This document shows positions 1 to 8,046 of a stretch of DNA of 64,000 nucleotides, one piece after another. The position numbers were made by a program, and so were the translations under genes. The DNA lies in contig NC_087065.1 of assembly GCF_963678635.1 (NCBI RefSeq), forward strand, positions 56,448,397-56,512,396, written 5' to 3'. How positions within the stretch are numbered: position 1 is the first letter of the stretch; each line of letters opens with the position of its first letter. The stretch comes from Symsagittifera roscoffensis. Taxonomy: Eukaryota > Xenacoelomorpha > Acoela > Convolutidae. The notes under the pieces are model-generated. The model saw nothing but the letters and a program-made list of their open reading frames with translations, did not search any database and was not told the DNA's origin.

Positions 1-616
1 ACATTTCTGAGAAATGCTGAAACGGCCATTTTTAACAAAAAACGAGTGAAAAAACACAACAACAACGTTAGTTGCGCTGACGAGAACAACGAGAATCGTG
101 ATTGAAAAACAGCAGCAGATTGCAGAGAACGTTCCGAGTTGCAACTATTGTGCTGCTACAATAGTTGCAAGGCCGTTGCAAACAACGGTGAAGGGTAAGA
201 AACCAGCCTTCCGGATTAGTAAGAAATCAAGATCAACGGGCTTGATTCAGCGGATTCAAGAATCCGGAAGGGTCTCGGGGCGGAAAACTTTTATTGACTC
301 ATATGAACTTTTAGCATCCTGTCATGTCCTGACTTGAATTTAGTTGATATTTGGATTAGTTTTGACAAAGATGAGGTGCTAAGAGTTGGGGGGGGGGGGA
401 AGGGTTGATCCATCTTCGATGGAGATGATGATTTTTATCTACTGAACAAAAACAATAGTAATATAATAAATAGTAGCCCTGTTTTTAGGAGTGACCTCGT
501 GGTCTGGGGATACTGAGACCCAGCCATGAGCTCACTATTTTTGCATGTAATTCAGTTAATTTGAGCGTTCTGGTCGAAGCCGGAGAACAGTAACGTTTTT
601 GTCGACCCGATGTAAG
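1..616. other. non-coding, hairpin-rich left flank
   Basis: No convincing gene is present. Three perfect inverted repeats are visible: a 13-bp stem with a 6-nt loop at 139-170, a 6-bp stem at 174-189, and an 11-bp stem pairing 207-217 with 261-271. Near 405-470 a hairpin starting TTGATCCATC is followed by an AT-rich stretch containing AATAAA. This resembles the layout of the R/polyA part of the LTRs further right, where TTGATCCAT pairs with ATGGATCAA ahead of AATAAA. It may be a diverged LTR remnant, but that is only a suggestion. Confidence 0.4.
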
Positions 617-617
617 A

Positions 618-661
<44 letters not shown>
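617..661. repeat. (AG)n microsatellite at LINE 3' end
   Basis: An almost pure GA/AG dinucleotide run abuts the 3' end of the minus-strand LINE. Read on the minus strand it is a (CT)n tail directly after AATAAAGTGTCCCC. A simple repeat right after the polyadenylation-like signal is what CR1/L2-type LINEs often have instead of poly(A). Confidence 0.8.
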
Positions 662-663
<2 letters not shown>

Positions 664-786
664 ACACTTTATTGTTTCAATATACTTATGCAGTTGCAGA
701 ACTGATTGTATAAGAATCTAGTGTACAATATTACGCAATGGTTATATAACATAACAAGAAAAAACATAAATTACTACGAGGTTGAA

Positions 787-3700
787 TCAAATATTTGATT
801 TAACAAAATAAATGTCCTTGGATACGGAAAGACTCTCCTTATTGGGTAACAGGGTGTCATCTTTTCCTATGATGAAATTTTTAATCAGAGTTTTTGTCAA
901 TGTGTACGGCAGTTTTCGATTAAACAAGGTTCGGATTATTGTGTTAAGGTTCCTGATTGATGTAAATAAGAAAGACTTACGAAGGAAATCAGTTTTACAT
1001 GTTAAAGGGAACAGTAATGTTCCAGTTCGATGGTTATAGCGGAATTCAGAATTTGGGAATCTTATATGCGTGAAAGCTGGGGCATCGTTTCGGCATAACC
1101 TGTGAAGGTAGTGTGCTGATCGGTACTCGATAATATTCCGAGCAGTAGGAATTTTGTGCTGTTTCCTTAGAAGTGTAACGGAATCACGTTTGCTTATATT
1201 CATTATTATCCTGATTCCCCATTTTATTTGTTTTTCGAGTTTCTCAATATTATCTTGCGTACATCCGTTTAAGAGTATGCATGGATAGTGCAAATGGCTC
1301 AGTACAAGAGTATTTAACAGGAGAATTCTAGTACGCAGAGGGATTTCGTCACGGATGCATTTTATCGTTTGGATTGCTGTAGCCATTTTTTGTAAAATTT
1401 TGTTAATTTCTTTGTCGAATGTTAAGCTTATGTCAATATTGACGCCGAGAAATTTAACTGTCTCTGTTAAATTAACTTGATAGTTTCCAACTTTCAATGA
1501 AAGATTTTCAGTTAGTTTCTTTTTCGACGGTGCAGAAAATACAATGAACTGGGTTTTGTCTACATTAATCATTAATCGATTTAAGTGAAAATACAAGAGA
1601 ATTTTATTGAAATTGTTTTCAATGCTCTTTGTTGCTGTTTCGGGATCTGAATGAAAACTAAGCAGAGTCGTGTCGTCGGCATATTGTACTAACGTACATG
1701 ATTTGTCTATTGTTTGTGGTAAGTCATTTACATACAAGTTGAACAGCAGTGGTCCTAGTACAGTACCTTGGGGAACACCTTGCTCTAATTTAAGCCAATC
1801 TGAGTGTTCGCCGTTTACTATTGTCAATTGCTGTCTGTTTTCTAGAAATGACTTAATAAGAGTTGTTGCTGACTGTTCAAAGCCAATGTGACTTAGTTTC
1901 CTTTCAAGGACTGAATGAGAGAGTGAATCAAATGCTTTAGATAAATCAAGAAATGCAGCCGCTGCTATGTTATTTTTATCGAGATGGAATCTGATTTTTT
2001 CTGTTGTGTATAAAAGAGCATCATTAGTTGAATAACCTGGACGAAAGCCAAATTGTTTTGGATTTAGAATATTGGAATTTGCTAAGAATTCGTGAATTTG
2101 GGATGAAAAAATTTTTTCAAACAACTTCGATAGCGTGGGTGTAATAGAAATTGGACGATAATTTATTGGATCTGTCGAGTCGCCTTTTTTGAATATGGGA
2201 AAAACGTGTGCCTTTTTTAAGGTATATGGGAATACGGATTTCGAGATGCATTCATTGATAATCATCGTAAGAATTGGGTTTACAGTATTAATGCTGTCTT
2301 TTAGAGCCCAAGCAGGGATTTTGCTTGGTCCTAATGGCTTGTTTAAGGGAAGTAATAAAATTGCATCTTTCATTTCTTTGTGAGTTATGAACCTGAATTG
2401 AAAGTGCCTATTTGTTTTGCTGTGTACACTGTACTCAGTTGGTACATCTATGGGAGGATCTGCGTTTTTGTATTCTCCTAATGTTGAGAACCTGTAGTTA
2501 AGGAAATTTGCTTTCTTCTTATTTTCAATTATAGTGTCGCCAAACGAATTCCGTAGATCACCTATTTGCGTTGACTGTTTCATGGTGTTCCTGATAGACT
2601 TTATGAAATTCCATTGTTTTTTTGGACAGTCAAGCATTTTGAATTGAGCTGTTTTCTCTTTCTTGTATAAATGTTTTAGATGATTGTTGTATTTATTTCT
2701 TATTCGTTTATAGTTTTCAAAATTGGCATCTGTTCTTGATAATTGATATGCTTTTAGAAGATTTTCTTTTTCCTGTTTTAAAGGTCTATTGACTGAGTTA
2801 AGTACTTTACCAGACAGCTGTAGCTGCGGTTTATTTCGGATATACTTCTGCTCTAGTGGTGCGTGAGCGTTTAGGGCATGCGAGAAAATATCTTCAAATT
2901 TTATTAACATTTTAGAGATATCGTTTTCTTGGTAGACGAGAAACCATGGACTCTGTTTAAGTTCCTCGCAGAACCTATTTTTACAATAATTGGTTTTGTT
3001 GAAGCGAAAAGTTCGAATTGGAATGGCTTTTTCGAATCGTTTTAGTTTGCTAATACACATTGTTATTAAATGGTCCGTGTTTATAGGTGGTTCTGCTAAA
3101 ATAGTTTCTTTACAAAGAGATTTGGTTGCTATAATGTTATCTAAAATGGATTGGCTGTTTTTAGAGTTGTATGTCGGTATCGACTTATTGGTTATTGACA
3201 AATTGTATGGTTTAATAGAATCGCTGAGAAATTTAGCTTCATGTTTATTCAAGTAGTTAATATTGAAATCTCCCAAAATCGTAACATCTCGCGCTTCGGA
3301 GGCAGCGTAATCGATACCCTTTAGTGTATCTTCTTTAAAAATTTCCTTGAATTGTTTGTGTGGATTGTAGGCAATAGCAATTATCTGTCTTTTTGATTTT
3401 TTTGAGATGATTGGGCTATATTCCACCCAGAGTCCTTCAAAATGGGAGGGACGTAGATAATTTAAATCTTCTCGAATCTTAGGGTTAAATTTTTTCGGAA
3501 TAAGAAGAAGAGTACCACCACCTGCGTGTTGACCAGTGCATTTTTTGTTACGGTCGCATCTAAAAATTTCATGGGTTGTTTTGCAGAATGAATAAGTTTG
3601 ATGATCGCATGTTTCGTCAAGCCAGGTTTCCGTAAGACCGATAATTGTGTTTGAGTCAACTATTTCTGACAGGAAACGCTCCATGTGTTTGTTCTTTATG

Positions 3701-4017
3701 CTTCTACAATTTAGAGTTATATATTTGAGGAAGTTGTGGTGTTCCTTTGCTTTGTTTGCCAGGATTTCATATGAAAGTGCGGGACCTGGATTGACTTCGA
3801 TGTCCCCACATTGAAGAAGCAGGATTTCCAATATTCCAATCTGAAAGGTTAGTACCACAACTGCGCAATAGATGCCAGCTGTGAATCTAAAGTGACGGTT
3901 AGACGTCATGTTTCTAGTTTTGAGTAGTGCGGTGCTGTTGGGTTCATTGTACTTAATGGGAATGCTAGTTAAAAGGGAGAAAATAAGGAGAGTCTTTAAA
4001 AGCCATTGGCTAAACAT
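787..4017 (-). CDS. LINE ORF2: 2A-like leader, endonuclease and reverse transcriptase
   Basis: A 1076-residue intact ORF for target-primed reverse transcription. Residues 1-65 are hydrophobic in part. Residues 71-79 read GDIEVNPGP, a match to the 2A consensus DxExNPGP, so ribosome skipping between G78 and P79 would release the leader. From about residue 95 an APE-type endonuclease follows (LNCRSI, LTETWL, ILGDFN, and NTDHL as the SDH equivalent). The RT spans about residues 530-800 (FLDLSKAFDSL, QGTVLGPLLF, QYADDTT) and a C-terminal region follows. The ATG at 4017 opens the frame ahead of the leader. 2A-like leaders are known in CR1-like elements of marine invertebrates. Whether this one is active is not tested here. 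Confidence 0.93.
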   Translation of the reverse strand: MFSQWLLKTLLIFSLLTSIPIKYNEPNSTALLKTRNMTSNRHFRFTAGIYCAVVVLTFQIGILEILLLQCGDIEVNPGPALSYEILANKAKEHHNFLKYITLNCRSIKNKHMERFLSEIVDSNTIIGLTETWLDETCDHQTYSFCKTTHEIFRCDRNKKCTGQHAGGGTLLLIPKKFNPKIREDLNYLRPSHFEGLWVEYSPIISKKSKRQIIAIAYNPHKQFKEIFKEDTLKGIDYAASEARDVTILGDFNINYLNKHEAKFLSDSIKPYNLSITNKSIPTYNSKNSQSILDNIIATKSLCKETILAEPPINTDHLITMCISKLKRFEKAIPIRTFRFNKTNYCKNRFCEELKQSPWFLVYQENDISKMLIKFEDIFSHALNAHAPLEQKYIRNKPQLQLSGKVLNSVNRPLKQEKENLLKAYQLSRTDANFENYKRIRNKYNNHLKHLYKKEKTAQFKMLDCPKKQWNFIKSIRNTMKQSTQIGDLRNSFGDTIIENKKKANFLNYRFSTLGEYKNADPPIDVPTEYSVHSKTNRHFQFRFITHKEMKDAILLLPLNKPLGPSKIPAWALKDSINTVNPILTMIINECISKSVFPYTLKKAHVFPIFKKGDSTDPINYRPISITPTLSKLFEKIFSSQIHEFLANSNILNPKQFGFRPGYSTNDALLYTTEKIRFHLDKNNIAAAAFLDLSKAFDSLSHSVLERKLSHIGFEQSATTLIKSFLENRQQLTIVNGEHSDWLKLEQGVPQGTVLGPLLFNLYVNDLPQTIDKSCTLVQYADDTTLLSFHSDPETATKSIENNFNKILLYFHLNRLMINVDKTQFIVFSAPSKKKLTENLSLKVGNYQVNLTETVKFLGVNIDISLTFDKEINKILQKMATAIQTIKCIRDEIPLRTRILLLNTLVLSHLHYPCILLNGCTQDNIEKLEKQIKWGIRIIMNISKRDSVTLLRKQHKIPTARNIIEYRSAHYLHRLCRNDAPAFTHIRFPNSEFRYNHRTGTLLFPLTCKTDFLRKSFLFTSIRNLNTIIRTLFNRKLPYTLTKTLIKNFIIGKDDTLLPNKESLSVSKDIYFVKSNI
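3781..3807 (-). other. 2A-like ribosome-skipping motif in LINE ORF2
   Basis: These 27 nt encode GDIEVNPGP (residues 71-79), preceded by a leucine-rich run ending LLLQC. All consensus positions of 2A (D, E, N, P, G, P) are present. In known 2A sequences the upstream helix and this motif stall the ribosome and skip the Gly-Pro bond. Here that would detach the N-terminal hydrophobic leader from the endonuclease-RT. Confidence 0.85.
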
Positions 4018-4064
4018 AAATTTGATAGATCCAGATCATTGGGTAATAGACTACTAAAACAGCA

Positions 4065-4592
4065 TTAGTATGGATAGTATCTATTATGGCGTAAGTCATA
4101 ATTACTACGATTGGTATTCATATAATTGTAGGTTTGATTGTTGCTGAAACCATGGCTCGCAAGACTCTTTGGGTGCTCGGGGCCCCACGAGACTTGGCTT
4201 GAACCAGGTTTCATACGATTCCTCTGAGGGTGCGCTGGGCCCCTAGAGTTGGAAGTATTCGGAGAAACAACTCGAGGTGATAAGCTGGATAATGGTAGCA
4301 CCTTTTCCATGATTGCATTTTTTAAAGTACTAACAGAACGCATCAAATGTACTTCATCAAAGAAGATTGACTGATAGTCGTTTATGCTGACAATTTTATC
4401 GTATATAGGAACAATTTGATACTTTTTTTTCTTAAATTTATGGGCAATAAGGCTGTTGAATTCAGTTATACGTTTACCACTTACAGAATCGGGTCCCGAT
4501 TTCACAGGCGGGACTTGGCATATATTGATTATTGTAGGTGAAAACTTTGTCTCAATTTCACTAATGGTGGCGCAAAAAGTTTCAAATATATC
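4065..4592 (-). pseudogene. LINE ORF1 remnant, SGNH-hydrolase-like C-terminal half
   Basis: The minus-strand frame stays open from the LTR junction at 4592 to a stop at 4065, with no start codon left, so the 5' half is lost. It holds a strand-type stretch (TIINICQVPPV) and later FFDEVHL, which matches the DxxH block of SGNH/GDSL esterases. CR1-type LINEs commonly carry such an esterase in ORF1. The C terminus is rich in Asn, Arg and Tyr. The GDS block would lie in the missing 5' part. Function is inferred from position and the DxxH block only. Confidence 0.6.
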
Positions 4593-5139
4593 TGTGCCAG
4601 TCGGTCATATTTGGAAGTTTGACCTTGAGAGGAGCAAAAAACACTTGATTTCGGAGTGAAATTTAATTTTTCAAAATTTCGAATGGAACCTGTCATGCAC
4701 GATTTTCTCGCGAGAACTGAAAATCAGAAAAAGAAGTTAGAACAATATTAGAACAATTGAGTAACAATCGCGGGAAAGTTGCTAGAAAAATCGGTGGGAA
4801 ATTGCTATTCGCAATTTCAAAAGCAATAATAACCTAGAGTAGAGCTGTCCCATCTGAAACAGAGACGAGAGCGTTCCCACGAGTTGGATTATTACGATTG
4901 GAATACTATTATTGACTGGACCAGAGTGAACCTTCGGTGGAAAGGTGGACAGCTAGAGTGTCCCAATGGTTCACGAGAACTTGCAGTCTAGAGTAAAAAC
5001 TTGTTCTTGTTGTTAAAACTGACTGACATTAAACTCATTTTAGTTACTATATTAATTCTTGAGTTGCTTACCGACTTATTTACTTCCTGGCTCTTGAGCG
5101 TGCTACAATGTGAGTACTTAATTTAAATTCCTAGAGTGT
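4593..5139 (+). repeat. internal fragment of the Gypsy LTR (duplicate of 5438-5984)
   Basis: This 547-bp segment repeats the LTR sequence at 5438-5984 with a constant 845-bp offset and almost no differences. It lacks both LTR ends. On the left it breaks into LINE ORF1. On the right it joins directly to the 5'-truncated LTR at about 5140. At a position where the adjacent LTR has ATTTTTTT it has AATTTTT, as the 3' LTR does. Confidence 0.9.
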
Positions 5140-6353
5140 ATAAATCAAATTGCTGCATGACAATTTCCTGATTGAATAGGACAAAAGAGATTTTAAAATG
5201 ATTGGCTTGAAAAGCGAAAATTCAAGGGTGCAGGTGTATGCAGATTTTGGTTGCTGTTTAGCAATAGTGTGAAAATTTTAAATGGCTGTGAATTTTGGGG
5301 TGTAGATAAGCTTAAATCTGCTGCAAACTTCTGTAAATGACCACTGGCACTGTATCTTGAGCAACACTCGGTTTTTCTGGGACTCACTGGCAGAAGACAG
5401 CGCGCGATGAGGACATCGATCTCGAGTCCGGGGAGTATGTGCCAGTCGGTCATATTTGGAAGTTTGACCTTGAGAGGAGCAAAAAACACTTGATTTCGGA
5501 GTGAAATTTATTTTTTCAAAATTTCGAATGGAACCTGTCATGCACGATTTTCTCGCGAGAACTGAAAATCAGAAAAAGAAGTTAGAACAATATTAGAACA
5601 ATTGAGTAACAATCGCGGGAAAGTTGCTAGAAAAATCGGTGGGAAATTGCTATTCGCAATTTCAAAAGCAATAATAACCTAGAGTAGAGCTGTCCCATCT
5701 GAAACAGAGACGAGAGCGTTCCCACGAGTTGGATTATTACGATTGGAATACTATTATTGACTGGACCAGAGTGAACCTTCGGTGGAAAGGTGGACAGCTA
5801 GAGTGTCCCAATGGTTCACGAGAACTTGCAGTCTAGAGTAAAAACTTGTTCTTGTTGTTAAAACTGACTGACATTAAACTCATTTTAGTTACTATATTAA
5901 TTCTTGAGTTGCTTACCGACTTATTTACTTCCTGGCTCTTGAGCGTGCTACAATGTGAGTACTTAATTTAAATTCCTAGAGTGTGTTTTATAATTGTTAT
6001 GTTGAGGTAAGGCGAGTTTTAGGTTGATCCATCTGAAATGGATCAAAGTTACACTGTCTAATAAAAAGTAACTTAACGGATTGTTCCAACCCGGTTTTTA
6101 ACGGCGTTCATGTATTTTGGGTATCTAGAGACCTAAGTATGGGGACGTTTCTAATTCTAGAGTGGGGGGATATTTTAGTAGTAGCCTTTAAGCTGTAACG
6201 GGCCGTAGTCTCATGTCACAAGCGAACCGAACTGGCTCCGACCGTTCTTGAGGTGGAAAAACACAAGAGATAGTGTCCCTGACCCTTGAGCCAGTGGTTA
6301 TAGGGCCTATTTTTCTTAAGCCTCATGTGTGACTACAGTAGACGAATGTTACA
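5140..6353 (+). repeat. 5' LTR (A), missing about the first 85 bp
   Basis: Aligned with the 1300-bp LTRs at 12977 and 24515, this copy starts at TATAAATCAAAT and lacks the LTR's 5' end. It runs to the shared end GAATGTTACA at 6353. It holds a hairpin TTGATCCAT/ATGGATCAA just ahead of AATAAA (about 6060), plausibly the polyadenylation region. It is more similar to LTR C than to LTR B: B alone reads GAGATCAGAACAATATCAG where A and C read GAAGTTAGAACAATATTAG. Confidence 0.88.
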
Positions 6354-6364
6354 TAGTGTTTTTA

Positions 6365-6414
6365 TGGCGCTCCTGGGTGGGCCTGAACCACCAAACTTTC
6401 GGTTAACAGCCGAA
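6365..6414 (+). other. primer-binding site matching the 3' half of tRNA-Asn(GTT)
   Basis: Eleven bases after the LTR end, TGGCGCTCCTGGGTGGGC begins a ~50-nt stretch whose reverse complement reads as the 3' half of a metazoan tRNA-Asn: anticodon stem-loop with GTT, variable loop, T arm and acceptor 3' strand ending CCA. Compared with the typical animal tRNA-Asn I recall, about five positions differ. Ordinary primer sites cover roughly 12-18 nt, so this one reaches past the anticodon. Confidence 0.75.
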
Positions 6415-8046
6415 TTTTTCTCTTGAGAGGTTTAGCACCCGGCGCTTAAAGTAATTTTTAGGCTTAAGAAGGGGGGCTAGAAAGGGGGGAGGTTAGAAGG
6501 GGGGCTGGTTAAGTTAGAGGTTGGCGGTTGTAAATTGTAAAAAGGGGGAAATTAGAGTAACTAATTAGTCGACATCGTTGACTTAGTTACATTAGAAATT
6601 AACACGCGTTGGTAATATTAGGTGGAGATCCAAAATTCAACTCGAGTTAAGACTGGTACGCTGGTTGGTTTGGTAGGGGGGACCGGATATAGACAGCTTT
6701 TGTGATACCCCATAAGATCACTAGTGGGGGGAGGAAAACGCGTGGCAATTAGATACCAGACATTTTTTTTTAGACGAAAGGTAGACATTGGTCACCTTTG
6801 AATTTCAGGTGGGCTCATTTTTCTGTTTTTATTATTTTTCTTACTTAGATTTTTGTTGCATTTTAGTGAGGATTTGTGTTTGGTTTTATACGAACAGGTG
6901 ATCACAAGATACCTGCGCACCTACATTGAAATAGAAACAACCAAAAAGAAGAGGGGGGTCAGCATTTGGCTTTTAAGAGAGGGTTTTTGGGAAAATTTTA
7001 CTAGAGCTTGAGTGGTGGTACAAGGTACGGTGATTCAAGAAGACCCTACAACGAGGAAGACACTCCGTGACGAGTATTGGGACAAGACCGAAGGGTCTTG
7101 GGACAGTGGTCTTGGGACAGGGTCTTGGGACAGTGGTCTTGGGACAGTGGTCTTGGGACAGGGTCTTGGGACAGTGGTCTTGGGACAGGGTCTTGGGACA
7201 GGGTCTTGGGACAGTGGTCTTGGGACAGTGGTCTTGGGACGGGGTCTTGGGACAGTGGTCTTGGGACAGTGGTCTTGGGACAGGGTCTTGGGACAGGGTC
7301 TTGCGACAGGGTCTTGGGACAGGGTCTTGGGACAGTGGTCTTGGGACAGGGTCTTGGGACAGGGGTCTTGGGACAGGGTCTTGGGACAGTGGTCTTGGGA
7401 CAGTGGTCTTGGGACACTAGTCTTGGGACACTAGTCTTGGGACAGTAGTCTTGGGACACTAGCCTTGGGACACTAGTCTTGGGACAGTAGTCTTGGGACA
7501 CTAGCCTTGGGACACTGGTCTTGGGACACTACCCTTGGGACAGTAGTCTTGGGACACTAGCCTTGGGACACTAGTCTTGGGACAGTAGTCTTGGGACACT
7601 GGCCTTGGGACACTGGTCTTGGGACACTGCCCTTGGGACACTAGTCTTGGGACAGTATTCTTGGGACACTAGCCTTGGGACACTAGTCTTGGGACAGTAG
7701 TCTTGGGACACTAGTCTTGGGACAGTAGTCTTGGAACAGGGGCCTTGGTACAAGGGTCTTAGGACACTAGCGGAGAATACTGTGATAGTGACGAATAGTC
7801 TTGGGACGGTATAAAAATTGAAGTAGAATTACAACAAGTGTGTTTTAAGACAGAATAAGACAAATCGAAACAGGTAGGGTTAAGACCAAATTAGGGAAAA
7901 TTTTTCGGAGATTTTAGAAAGAGAATTGGATAAGGTTTTTAACACGTTGTACAGAATTTGTTACCACAAAAAATATTTTTTTTACCCTTAGAATAGAATC
8001 GTGTATATAATAAAATTGTAAATAGAAGCAGTTGTAAATAGAAATA
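6415..8046 (+). other. 5' leader of the LTR element
   Basis: A long leader between primer site and gag. The first part is G-rich with many GGGGGG runs, then a minisatellite fills 7080-7771, then AT-rich sequence reaches the gag start. CAGGTAGGG near 7870 is a possible splice donor that could pair with an acceptor at 18920 to make a subgenomic mRNA. No gene is supported here. Confidence 0.6.
7080..7771 (+). repeat. minisatellite of 13-14-bp units (GTCTTGGGACAGTG type)
   Basis: About fifty tandem units of TCTTGGGACA. From about 7095 to 7405 units end in GTG or GG (14 and 13 bp). From about 7405 to 7771 they end in CTAG or GTAG and alternate TCTTGGGACA with CCTTGGGACA, so there are two sub-blocks. 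A lone unit remains at about 7796-7809. Several frames stay open on both strands purely because of the repeat, so none is called a gene. Confidence 0.95.

Larger units (their letters stand above)
662..4592 (-). mobile_element. CR1-like non-LTR retrotransposon (LINE), 5' truncated
   Basis: A LINE read on the minus strand. Its 3' end is at about 662, with AATAAA (668-673 in reverse complement) and a (CT)n tail. ORF2 occupies 787-4017 and an ORF1 remnant 4065-4592. The 5' side stops abruptly at 4592, where a Gypsy LTR fragment begins inside the ORF1 reading frame. An SGNH-like ORF1 followed by an endonuclease-RT ORF2 is the CR1-type layout. ORF2 has no internal stop over 1076 codons, so this copy is young. 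No target-site duplication was found, because the 5' flank is rearranged. Confidence 0.85.

Noticed and set aside
98-337. 79-residue plus-strand frame
   Set aside because: Starts with GTG, overlaps three hairpins and has no recognisable motif. More likely non-coding.
5193-5541. Minus-strand frames of 98 and 87 residues repeated in three LTR copies
   Set aside because: Their conservation follows from LTR similarity alone. No motif and no promoter support.
7012-7501. Long frames on both strands within the minisatellite
   Set aside because: They are open only because 13-14-bp units repeat. All frames on both strands show the same low-complexity peptide.
7080-7771. CRISPR-like array
   Set aside because: Units are contiguous with no unique spacers, and the host is a eukaryote.
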